From the NCBI GenBank assembly GCA_046758905.1, contig JBHIBC010000057.1:1-18229 (forward strand): a stretch of 18,229 nucleotides of DNA. Reading direction: 5' to 3'. Made by a program: the position numbers and the translations under genes. Source of the stretch: JBHIBC01 sp046758905 (lineage in GTDB: Bacteria > Acidobacteriota > Polarisedimenticolia > Gp22-AA2). The notes beneath the pieces are model-generated. The model was not told the origin of the DNA, searched no databases, and was given only the letters and a program-made list of their open reading frames with translations. Position 1 is the stretch's first letter. The number at the start of each line of letters is the position of its first letter. This document shows, piece by piece, positions 7,181-14,512 of this stretch.

Positions 7181-9637
7181 TTGGGCAAGTCGCTGGTCAT
7201 CGTCGAATCGCCCGCCAAGGCGAGGACGATCAACAAGTTCCTGGGAAGGAACTTCACGGTGAAGGCCTCGATGGGACACGTCCGCGATCTGCCCAAGAAG
7301 AACCTGGGCGTCGACGAGAAGCACGACTTCAAGCCGACCTACGAGATCCTCCCCGGGCGCAAGAAGGTGATCGACGAGCTCAAGAAGGTCGCCTCGAAGG
7401 CCGACAGGGTGTTCCTCGCCCCGGACCCGGACCGCGAGGGCGAGGCGATCTGCTGGCACCTCTCGGAGCTCCTCAGGAGGACGAACCGCCGCCTGCACCG
7501 CGTGATGTTCAACGAGATCACCCGGCGGGCCGTCCTGCAGGGCATCCAGAACCCCTCCCGCATCGACACGCACAAGGTCGACGCCCAGCAGGCCCGGCGC
7601 ATCCTCGACCGTCTGGTCGGCTACAAGATCAGCCCGCTCCTGTGGGACAAGGTCCGCCGCGGCCTCTCCGCCGGACGGGTCCAGTCGGTGGCCCTGCGGA
7701 TCGTGGTGGAGCGGGAGCGGGAGATCCAGGCCTTCGAGCCGGAGGAGTACTGGACCTTGGGCGCGCTCCTGCAGGGCAGGGTCCCGCCTCCGTTCGAGTC
7801 GCGTCTCGTCAAGGTCGACGGCGGCAAGGCCGATCTGAAGAACCGGGAGCAGACCGAGGCCGTGGTTCGCAGCCTGCGGGAGGCGCGCTTCGTCGTCCGC
7901 TCGGTCGAGGGGAAGGAGAAGAGGAAGAACCCGGTCCCGCCCTTCATCACCAGCAAGCTGCAGCAGGACGCCTCGCGCAAGCTCGGGTTCAGCGTCAGGA
8001 AGACGATGACGCTGGCGCAGCGCCTGTACGAGGGGATGGACCTGGGGGCGATGGGCTCCGTCGGGCTGATCACCTACATGAGGACCGACTCCACCCGGGT
8101 CGCGCCCGAGGCCCTGCAGGAGGTGCGCGAGCACATCGCCAGGACCCACGGTCCCGACTACCTCCCCGAGCGGCCCCGGGCGTTCAAGTCGGGCCGGATG
8201 GCGCAAGGCGCCCACGAGGCGATCCGGCCGACCTCCATGGAGCTGACGCCCGACCGCGTGAAGTCCTTCCTCCAGAGGGACGAGCTCCTGCTGTACGGCC
8301 TGATCTGGAATCGGTTCGTCGCCTCCCAGATGAAGCCGGCGGTGTTCGACGTCACCACGGTGGACATCGACGCCGCCCGCTGCCTGTTCCGCGCCACCGG
8401 GTCGGTCATGAGGTTCCCCGGGTACCTCGCCGTCTACCAGGAGATCGCCGAGAGGAAGACGAGCGCCTCCGCGCCGCAGGAGGAGGACGAGGCGAGCCGC
8501 GCCCTGCCGCCGCTGTCCGCGGGCGACGTCCTGTCGCTTAAGAAGCTCGACCCCAGACAGCATTTCACCCAGCCGCCCCCGCGGTTCACCGAGGCCTCCC
8601 TGGTCAAGGAGCTGGAGGAGAACGGCATCGGCCGTCCCTCCACCTACGCCACCATCCTGTCGACCCTGCAGAACCGCGAGTACGTCCAGAAGGGCGAGGG
8701 GAAGTTCTTCCCGACCGAGCTCGGGATGACCGTGACCGACCTGCTGGTGAAGCATTTCGGCGACATCGTCGACGTCGGCTACACTGCCAGCATGGAGGAG
8801 GAGCTGGACCGCATCGAGGAGGGGCGGCTCGACTACGTCAAGGCGCTGAAGGACTTCAACCGTCAGTTCGCCAGGGACCTCCGGGCCGCCTCCCTCAACA
8901 TGGAGAACATCAAGACCAAGGAGGAGCCGACCGACCGGAGGTGCGAGAAGTGCGGCCGCCCGATGGTGATCAAGTGGGGGCGCTACGGCCGGTTCATCGC
9001 CTGCTCGGGATACCCGGAGTGCAAGAACACCCAGGAGCTGTCGGTCGCGGCCGACGGCGAGCGGGCGGGCGGTGCCTCCGATCGCGCCGCGGAGGCGCCC
9101 GCCATCCCCGAGGACCACGGCCGCTGCGAGAAGTGCGGCTCCGTCATGGTGCTCCGCAAGGGCCGCTTCGGGCCGTTCATCGCCTGCTCAGCCTACCCGA
9201 AATGCCGCAACACCAAGAAGATCGCCGTGGACAGGGAGGGGCGGATCACGGTCACCAGGAAGCCCGACCGTCCGCTCGACGAGCGCTGTCCCCGGTGCGG
9301 CAAGCCGCTGGTGGTCAGGGACGGGCGGTTCGGCGAGTTCACCGCGTGCTCGGCCTATCCGGAGTGCCGCTTCATCAAGCTGAAGGAGGTCGGCCTGGAT
9401 TGCCCGCGACCCGGATGCCGCGGCCGCGTCGTCGAGCGGCGCTCCCGCCGCGGGCGCGTCTTCTTCGGCTGCAGCGACTATCCCGGCTGCGAGTTCGTCT
9501 CCTGGTACCGTCCGATCGCGCAGTCCTGCCCGTCCTGCGGCCGGCCCTACGTCCTCGAGAAGGTCACCAAGAGACACGGCATCACCCACTTCTGCGACAG
9601 TGAAGGGTGCGGCTTCAAGAAGGCCGTCAACTCCTGA
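7181..9637 (+). CDS. topA: DNA topoisomerase I (TopA), with five C-terminal zinc ribbons
   Basis: This type IA topoisomerase relaxes negative supercoils by a transient 5'-phosphotyrosyl break in one strand. The 818-residue product starts with the Toprim domain (SLVIVESPAKA, then APDPDREGEAICWH with the acidic metal-binding residues). The catalytic tyrosine is Tyr299 in ITYMRTDS. The core continues through RPSTYA to about residue 580. Five Cys4 zinc ribbons follow, starting at Cys588, Cys649, Cys703, Cys741 and Cys783. The first three carry the CSxYPxC signature and the fourth CSDYPGC. The last is looser (CDSEGC). E. coli has fewer Cys4 ribbons. About 24 residues of linker between ribbons 1 and 2 look disordered. 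The start is TTG. The VTT gene begins 13 bases downstream. Confidence 0.97.
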   Translation: MGKSLVIVESPAKARTINKFLGRNFTVKASMGHVRDLPKKNLGVDEKHDFKPTYEILPGRKKVIDELKKVASKADRVFLAPDPDREGEAICWHLSELLRRTNRRLHRVMFNEITRRAVLQGIQNPSRIDTHKVDAQQARRILDRLVGYKISPLLWDKVRRGLSAGRVQSVALRIVVEREREIQAFEPEEYWTLGALLQGRVPPPFESRLVKVDGGKADLKNREQTEAVVRSLREARFVVRSVEGKEKRKNPVPPFITSKLQQDASRKLGFSVRKTMTLAQRLYEGMDLGAMGSVGLITYMRTDSTRVAPEALQEVREHIARTHGPDYLPERPRAFKSGRMAQGAHEAIRPTSMELTPDRVKSFLQRDELLLYGLIWNRFVASQMKPAVFDVTTVDIDAARCLFRATGSVMRFPGYLAVYQEIAERKTSASAPQEEDEASRALPPLSAGDVLSLKKLDPRQHFTQPPPRFTEASLVKELEENGIGRPSTYATILSTLQNREYVQKGEGKFFPTELGMTVTDLLVKHFGDIVDVGYTASMEEELDRIEEGRLDYVKALKDFNRQFARDLRAASLNMENIKTKEEPTDRRCEKCGRPMVIKWGRYGRFIACSGYPECKNTQELSVAADGERAGGASDRAAEAPAIPEDHGRCEKCGSVMVLRKGRFGPFIACSAYPKCRNTKKIAVDREGRITVTRKPDRPLDERCPRCGKPLVVRDGRFGEFTACSAYPECRFIKLKEVGLDCPRPGCRGRVVERRSRRGRVFFGCSDYPGCEFVSWYRPIAQSCPSCGRPYVLEKVTKRHGITHFCDSEGCGFKKAVNS

Positions 9638-9650
9638 CCCGCGTCCCGGC

Positions 9651-10247
9651 ATGATGCTCTGGTACCGCGGGCTCTACGACTGGGTCCTCCGCTGGGCCGC
9701 CCGGCCCCCGGCGCTCGCCGCGCTGTTCCTGCTCGCGCTGGCCGAGTCGTCCTTCTTCCCGATCCCTCCGGACGTCCTCCTGGTGGCGATCGTCCTGGCG
9801 GAGCCGCGCCGCGCCTGGCGCGCGACGGCGGCCTGCACCGCCGGATCGATCCTGGGGGGCGCGGCGGGCTACGTGATCGGGTGGGCGTTCTGGGAGATGG
9901 CCGGAGGGTTCTTCTACCACTGGGTGCCGGGGATCACGCCGGAGCTCTACGCCCGCGTGGCCGGCCTGTACGATCGCCACGACTTCTGGGTGGTGTTCGT
10001 CGCCGGCCTCACGCCGATCCCGTACAAGGTGTTCACCATCACCGCCGGGGTGTCGAAGATCTCCTTCCCGATCTTCGTCCTGGCGTCCACCCTCAGCCGC
10101 GGCGCGCGGTTCCTGCTGGAGGCGGCGCTGCTGCACCGCTACGGAGCGCCGATCCGCCGGTTCGTCGAGCGTTGGCTGGGATGGCTGATGTTCCTGCTCG
10201 TGCTCCTCGTCCTGCTCGGCCTCGCGGCGCTGTCCCGCCTGTCCTGA
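9651..10247 (+). CDS. VTT-domain (YqaA/DedA-like) membrane protein
   Basis: This small inner-membrane protein of 198 residues belongs to the VTT/SNARE-associated superfamily, whose bacterial DedA and YqaA members are linked to lipid-carrier flipping and membrane homeostasis. The exact role of this one is unknown. Residues 22-50 contain the YqaA-type signature LAESSFFPIPPDVLL. The middle has a Gly/Ala-rich helix (CTAGSILGGAAGYVIGWAF). Then comes GLTPIPYKVFTITAG, equivalent to the re-entrant loop of the family, and a hydrophobic C-terminal helix (LMFLLVLLVLLGLAAL). Two adjacent ATG codons (9651, 9654) follow the topA stop. No clear ribosome binding site is seen, so coupling to topA is likely. 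A longer reading from 9600 overlaps topA and adds only non-family sequence. Confidence 0.85.
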   Translation: MMLWYRGLYDWVLRWAARPPALAALFLLALAESSFFPIPPDVLLVAIVLAEPRRAWRATAACTAGSILGGAAGYVIGWAFWEMAGGFFYHWVPGITPELYARVAGLYDRHDFWVVFVAGLTPIPYKVFTITAGVSKISFPIFVLASTLSRGARFLLEAALLHRYGAPIRRFVERWLGWLMFLLVLLVLLGLAALSRLS

Positions 10248-10259
10248 GGGCCGCGGCCC
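10248..10259. other. Perfect 12-bp palindrome after the VTT gene
   Basis: GGGCCGCGGCCC directly follows the stop codon of the VTT gene and precedes the trmFO promoter. It could be part of a transcription end signal, but the hairpin is short and palindromes of G and C are frequent in such DNA. Confidence 0.25.
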
Positions 10260-10274
10260 GCTCCGCCCACGCGG

Positions 10275-10283
10275 TGATATAAT
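10275..10283 (+). promoter_or_regulatory. Extended -10 promoter of trmFO
   Basis: TGATATAAT contains a perfect TATAAT (10278-10283) preceded by the TG of an extended -10 element. No recognisable -35 hexamer lies 16-19 bases upstream, which is usual for extended -10 promoters. Transcription would start near 10290, with a leader of about 67 bases before the ATG. A perfect TATAAT in DNA of this composition is a strong sign. Confidence 0.65.
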
Positions 10284-10356
10284 CGGCCGCCTCGATCCCC
10301 GCGACCCGCGCGTCCCGACCCCGCCGGGCCCGCGCCGCGCTCCGGAGACAGGGACC

Positions 10357-11694
10357 ATGTCCGCGCCCCGCATCCTGATCGTCGGCGGCGGGCTCGCCGG
10401 CAGCGAGGCCGCCTGGCAGGCGGCACGGCGGGGCTGCGCGGTGGAGCTGTTCGAGATGCGCCCGGCGCGCCGCACGCCGGTGCACCGCACCGGCATGCTG
10501 GCCGAGCTGGTCTGCTCGAACTCGCTCAAATCGGACCTGCTGGACAGCGCCCCGGGTCTCCTCAAGGAGGAGATGCGCCGCTGCGACTCGCTCGTGATCC
10601 GGGTGGCGGACCGGACCCGCGTGCCCGCGGGCGGCGCGCTCGCGGTCGACCGCGACCTGTTCGCCCGCGGCATCACCGAGTCGATCGCGTCGCTGCCGAA
10701 CGTCCGGGTCCACCGCGAAGAGGTGCGCGCGGTCCCCGGGGAGGGGCCGTGCGTCCTGGCGACCGGGCCGCTGGCCTCGGAGTCGATCGCGGCCTCCATC
10801 GCGGAGTTCACCGGAAAGGAGTACCTCTATTTCTTCGACGCCATCTCCCCGATCGTGGATGCCGGGACGATCGACTACGACAGAGTCTTCCGCGCCTCGC
10901 GCTACGACAAGGGAGGGAACGACTACCTGAACTGCCCGCTCACTGCCGAGCAGTACGAGCGCTTCCACGACCAGCTGATCCGCGCCGCCGAGGCCCCGAC
11001 CCACGACTTCGAGCAGGGGATCGCCTACTTCGAGGGCTGCCTGCCGATCGAGGAGATGGCGAGGCGGGGACGCGAGACCCTGCTGTTCGGGCCGATGAAG
11101 CCGGTCGGCCTGGTGGACCCGCGGACGGGCCGGCGGCCGTTCGCGGTCGTGCAGCTCAGGCAGGACACCGTGGCCGCCGACTTCTACTCCATGGTCGGGT
11201 TCCAGAATCACCTGAAGTTCGGCGAGCAGGTGCGCATCTTCCGCCTGATCCCGGGCCTCGAGCGCGCGGAGTTCCCGCGCCTGGGGCAGGTGCATCGCAA
11301 CTCCTACATCAACGCGCCCGCCCTGCTGTTGCCCAGCTTCCAGGCCCGCCGGCGCCCCGACCTGTTCTTCGCCGGGCAGATCTCCGGGGTCGAGGGGTAC
11401 CTCGAGTCGGCCGCCTCGGGCCTGATCGCCGGCATCAACGCCGCGCGGCTGGCTCGGGGCGAGCCGCCCCTGATCTTCCCGGCGACCACAGCCCTCGGCG
11501 CGCTGGCGCGCTACATCTCGTCCGCCGACGCGGCCGACTACCAGCCGGCCAACATCGCCTTCGGCCTGCTCCCGCCGCTCCCGCGCGAGATCCGGGACCG
11601 GCGACAGAGGAAGGCGGCGATGGTGCGGAGGGCGCTTCTGGACCTCGAGGCGTTCATGGGCAGCCCCGCCGTCGTCGGGGCGCCGGCGCCCTGA
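10357..11694 (+). CDS. trmFO: Folate- and FAD-dependent tRNA (uracil-54) methyltransferase TrmFO
   Basis: TrmFO makes 5-methyluridine at position 54 of the T-loop of tRNAs, using methylenetetrahydrofolate as carbon donor and reduced FAD as electron source. The 445-residue protein opens with the FAD-binding dinucleotide fold (ILIVGGGLAGSEAAW, residues 6-20), then RTGMLAELVCSNSLKSD with Cys53. Cys228 lies in FEGCLPIEEMA. These match the two functional cysteines known in the B. subtilis enzyme (Cys53 and Cys226). QISGVEGYLESAASG near the C-terminus completes the family signature and separates it from the related GidA/MnmG. GGAG at 10344-10347 lies 9 bases before the ATG. It has its own promoter, and the order topA, trmFO, xerC is conserved in many bacteria. 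Confidence 0.97.
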   Translation: MSAPRILIVGGGLAGSEAAWQAARRGCAVELFEMRPARRTPVHRTGMLAELVCSNSLKSDLLDSAPGLLKEEMRRCDSLVIRVADRTRVPAGGALAVDRDLFARGITESIASLPNVRVHREEVRAVPGEGPCVLATGPLASESIAASIAEFTGKEYLYFFDAISPIVDAGTIDYDRVFRASRYDKGGNDYLNCPLTAEQYERFHDQLIRAAEAPTHDFEQGIAYFEGCLPIEEMARRGRETLLFGPMKPVGLVDPRTGRRPFAVVQLRQDTVAADFYSMVGFQNHLKFGEQVRIFRLIPGLERAEFPRLGQVHRNSYINAPALLLPSFQARRRPDLFFAGQISGVEGYLESAASGLIAGINAARLARGEPPLIFPATTALGALARYISSADAADYQPANIAFGLLPPLPREIRDRRQRKAAMVRRALLDLEAFMGSPAVVGAPAP

Positions 11695-11742
11695 CCTCCC
11701 GCCTTCGGGCCGCCGGCGGCCGGCGACGGCCCGCGGGAGGTC
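11693..11742. terminator. Strong inverted repeat between convergent trmFO and the PEPCK-like gene
   Basis: GACCTCCCGC (11693-11702) and GCGGGAGGTC (11733-11742) are a perfect 10-bp match. Inside, GGGCCG (11707-11712) pairs with CGGCCC (11727-11732) to continue the stem past a 4-base bulge. The left arm begins within the trmFO stop codon, and the right arm ends 3 bases before the stop of the facing gene. Position and strength suit a bidirectional terminator, although no T-tract is present on either strand. Confidence 0.55.
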
Positions 11743-11745
11743 GGC

Positions 11746-13353
11746 TCATCCGACCGCGTCGAGGATCTCGCGGTCGAGGGACCCGAGCGAGCGCAGGTAC
11801 TCGCGACGCTCGAACTTGAGCCGCCCGACGATCCTGCGGTACTCGTCGATCCGTCCCTGTCGGGCGTAGTGGGCGCGCGGGTGGAGCAGACACTCGTCCT
11901 CGCCCCCGAGGCCGGGGACGAGGCGGGCCAGGTCGTACCCGAAGTCGGGATCGCGCTCCCAGTAGATGGTCCCCCCGGCGATCCCCTCGATGATGGCGCT
12001 GCAGTGGCGGAGGCCGACTTTCCTGCCGCGGCCGTCCTCCTCCCCGCCGCCGATGCGCCCGGTGTTCATCAGGTAGACCTCCATCGGGCTGTTCCGCAGG
12101 ATGTGCAGGAAGCGGTTTCCCTGCAGGGCGAGGTCGAGCGGGAAGAACGGGTTGGCCCCCGGGAGGCGCAGCGTCCGCCCGGCGGCTCCGGCGCCGGTCC
12201 GCCTGGTCTCTCCCAGGGTGAAATAGGCCGCCGCCTGCGCGCCCGTCAGGCGCGCGACCGCGGGGATCACGCTCTCGTCGCTGTTCAGAATCAGGAGGAC
12301 GTCCGCCCCGTCGACCGGGGCGGCCTCTACGGACGGCTCCACGTCCGCGAGGCGGAAGATCGCCCGCCCGCCGCCCGCGGCGCCGCCGCCGGAGAAGTCG
12401 ACCTCCCCGTCCCTCAGGGGGACGTTCTCCAGATAGGTCGTCGGCCGCAGGACGGCGCGCCGGATCGCCGCCTCGCCCTCGCGCGACAGCCCGGCGGTCC
12501 TGGCGAGGCCGCCGTTCTCCGTCGGGTGGACCCGCCCGTCGGGCATCAGGGCGACGAAGTCGTCCTGGATCGCTCGCGAGCCGGAGTGGCGCGCGAACGT
12601 CGTGGTCGTCTTGCCGGTCCCCGATCGCCCGAGGATCAGGAAGACGCGCTCCCGGCCCGCGGCCGGCACGATCTTGCAGCCGCCGCGCAACGGCAGGCCG
12701 CCGCGCTCGTACACGATACGGCTCCACATCCGCAGCCCGCCCCGCCTCGATTCCCCGAAATAGTCGGTGTTGAACACCCGCGTGACGTTTTGCTCCAGGT
12801 CGACCGCGATCAGCCTCTCGTCGGGGAAGCCCGGAGCGGTCAGGCCCGGGGTGACGATGACCGTCAGGGCGGGCTCGAACGGCCCGGCGGCCCGGACTCC
12901 GGGAGGGAAGTACAGGATCTGCTGCATCGCGGCGATGTGGGGGCTCGACGCCTCGACGATCAGCCGCGCCGGGACGCTGGAGGACGGATCGTTGCCGATG
13001 CGCCCGTCGATCGCCAGCACGTCGCGGGTGCGGATGTACTCGTCCTGGCGGCGGGCGATCCGCTCGCCGATCGCGCGGCTGATGGTCGCGTGGCCGCGGT
13101 GCCGCCCGGGCTCGTCGGTGACGATGAAGGTGGAGGAGGCGCTCCGGCAGGTGACCCGGGTCCGGACGCTCACGCCGCCGAACCGGGTGACCCGGGAGCT
13201 CGACATGCGCTCCGTGAGGGCCCGGAGCCTCTCGGGGGAGGGACGGGCATCGACGCCGCGGGCGACGACCGGGAGGCCGTGGATGGTGGAGGCGATGACC
13301 CCCTTGTCGGGCGGGATCCTAGAGGGCTTCTCCGCTTCGCTCCTCCCTGTCAT
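11746..13353 (-). CDS. Divergent phosphoenolpyruvate carboxykinase (ATP)-like protein (PckA family)
   Basis: The 535-residue product has the length and block order of ATP-dependent PEPCK, which converts oxaloacetate and ATP to PEP and CO2. Visible blocks are VTCRSASSTFIVTD (Arg70, like E. coli Arg65 in GRSPKD), NTDYFGESRRGG (197-206), the P-loop GRSGTGKTT (242-250, Lys248), QDD (263-265), YLENVPL, SVIPAVARLTGAQ and LMNTG. The E. coli metal ligands Lys213 and His232 align, with the same offset of nine and no gap, to Arg204 and Arg223. Tyr207 (Tyr198) and Asp269 (Asp265) are kept. GGCYAK is GGLAR here. Normal PEPCK activity is therefore doubtful; it may be a paralogue with another substrate. 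The ATG at 13353 follows AGGGGGTG. An in-frame GTG 6 bases further up is possible. Confidence 0.8.
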   Translation of the reverse strand: MTGRSEAEKPSRIPPDKGVIASTIHGLPVVARGVDARPSPERLRALTERMSSSRVTRFGGVSVRTRVTCRSASSTFIVTDEPGRHRGHATISRAIGERIARRQDEYIRTRDVLAIDGRIGNDPSSSVPARLIVEASSPHIAAMQQILYFPPGVRAAGPFEPALTVIVTPGLTAPGFPDERLIAVDLEQNVTRVFNTDYFGESRRGGLRMWSRIVYERGGLPLRGGCKIVPAAGRERVFLILGRSGTGKTTTTFARHSGSRAIQDDFVALMPDGRVHPTENGGLARTAGLSREGEAAIRRAVLRPTTYLENVPLRDGEVDFSGGGAAGGGRAIFRLADVEPSVEAAPVDGADVLLILNSDESVIPAVARLTGAQAAAYFTLGETRRTGAGAAGRTLRLPGANPFFPLDLALQGNRFLHILRNSPMEVYLMNTGRIGGGEEDGRGRKVGLRHCSAIIEGIAGGTIYWERDPDFGYDLARLVPGLGGEDECLLHPRAHYARQGRIDEYRRIVGRLKFERREYLRSLGSLDREILDAVG

Positions 13354-13411
13354 GCACACCCCCTGACACCGGCTCCCCCCGCGTCGCGTCGATTTTGGGC
13401 GATTCGCGTCC

Positions 13412-13441
13412 TATTTACCCCCCCGGACGCCCGCCTGTCAA
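13412..13441 (-). promoter_or_regulatory. Candidate promoter of the PEPCK-like gene
   Basis: On the reverse strand a perfect TTGACA (13436-13441) is followed after 18 bases by TAAATA (13412-13417). The start would be near 13405, about 50 bases before the ATG. The -10 match is moderate. The -35 element overlaps the candidate -35 of xerC on the opposite strand. Confidence 0.45.
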
Positions 13442-13465
13442 GGCGACGGCCGCCTCCGGTACAAT
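13435..13465 (+). promoter_or_regulatory. Candidate promoter of xerC
   Basis: TACAAT (13460-13465) is a 5-of-6 match to the -10 consensus. The best -35 is CTGTCA (13435-13440), 19 bases upstream, which is longer than ideal. The start would be near 13472, about 54 bases before the GTG of xerC. Confidence 0.45.
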
Positions 13466-13525
13466 CGGCCGTGACGAGGACGGCGGCGCGGCGGGAGCGC
13501 GCCGCGATCGCGGCGGAGGGCGGGG

Positions 13526-14512
13526 GTGGACCACACCGACGAGTTTCTCCGGCACCTCGAGCTCGGCGTCCGCGCGTCCCCGGAGACGGTCCGCTGCTAC
13601 CGGACCGACCTGACCGAGTTCGCGCGCTTCCTCAGGACGCGGATCTTCCGGGGAAGGACCCCGCCGCCGAGCGCCATCGACCATCACGCGATCCGCGCCT
13701 ACCTCTCGTACCTTCACGAGCGCGGGCTCAGCCGCTCCACCATCGCCCGCAAGCTCGCCGCGCTGCGCTCGTTCTTCCGCCACCTCGCGCGCGCGGGAGC
13801 GATCCGCCACAATCCGGCGAAGGCGATCGCGACCCCCCGACAGGAGAAGCGCCTGCCCCATCCGATGACGAGGGATGAGGTAGAATCCCTGCTCGATTCG
13901 ACCTTCGGCACGGACCCGCGGGACGCGCGCGACCGCGCCATCCTCGAGCTGCTCTACGCGACCGGGATCCGGGTGGGCGAGCTGGTGCGCGCCGATCTGG
14001 GCGATCTCCATCTGGGGGGCGCGCCCGGCGAGGGGATGCTGCGGGTCTACGGCAAGGGCAAGAAGGAGCGATTGGTGCCGGTCGGGTCGAAGGCGGTGAC
14101 CGCGCTGCGGGCGTACCTGCCCTCGCGGGCGGCCCTGGCCACCCGCCCGCCGCGACGGGCCTCGGATCGCGACGCCCTGTTCCTGAACGCCCGCGGCGGC
14201 CGCCTGACCGACCGGAGCGTGCGGCGCATCCTCGCCGCCCGGCTGCTCCGGGCGGCGCTGCTGCGCAGGATCTCGCCGCACTCGCTGCGGCACTCCTTCG
14301 CGACCCACCTGCTGAACGCGGGCGCCGACCTCCGATCGATTCAGGAACTGCTCGGGCACGCCTCGCTCTCGACGACCCAAAAATACACCGCGGTGACCAC
14401 CCGCCGGCTGCTGGAGATCTACGAGCGCGCCCATCCCCGGGCCGGCGGCCGCCCCGCGGCCGGCCGGGGCGCGGCGCCGGGGAGGAGCCCCCGTGGCCCG
14501 GCGGGGGCGTGA
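13526..14512 (+). CDS. xerC: Tyrosine recombinase XerC/XerD type
   Basis: Xer recombinases resolve chromosome dimers at dif by strand exchange through a 3'-phosphotyrosine bond. The 328-residue protein has the N-terminal SAM-like core-binding domain (about 1-90, with YLSYLHERGLSRSTIARKLA) and a catalytic domain. All active-site residues are visible: Arg149 in ATGIRVGEL, Lys177 in GKGKKERLVP, His252 and Arg255 in HSLRHSFATHLL, His278 in LGHASL and Tyr287 in TQKYT. Residues after about 305 are an Arg/Gly/Pro/Ala-rich tail beyond the normal family length. The start is GTG with GGAGGG at 13515-13520. The choice of xerC over xerD rests on its place after dprA-topA-trmFO, so the symbol is less sure than the family. 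Its end overlaps suhB by 20 bases. Confidence 0.9.
   Translation: MDHTDEFLRHLELGVRASPETVRCYRTDLTEFARFLRTRIFRGRTPPPSAIDHHAIRAYLSYLHERGLSRSTIARKLAALRSFFRHLARAGAIRHNPAKAIATPRQEKRLPHPMTRDEVESLLDSTFGTDPRDARDRAILELLYATGIRVGELVRADLGDLHLGGAPGEGMLRVYGKGKKERLVPVGSKAVTALRAYLPSRAALATRPPRRASDRDALFLNARGGRLTDRSVRRILAARLLRAALLRRISPHSLRHSFATHLLNAGADLRSIQELLGHASLSTTQKYTAVTTRRLLEIYERAHPRAGGRPAAGRGAAPGRSPRGPAGA

Noticed and set aside
6701..9118. Reverse-strand open frame of about 800 codons opposite topA
   Set aside because: Antisense shadow of a certain gene, with a Leu/Asp/Val/Gly-rich composition and no domain that I recognise.
11869..13878. Forward open frame spanning the PEPCK-like gene and the start of xerC
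   Set aside because: It is antisense to a gene with recognisable PEPCK motifs and runs out of frame into xerC. No ribosome binding site or family features.
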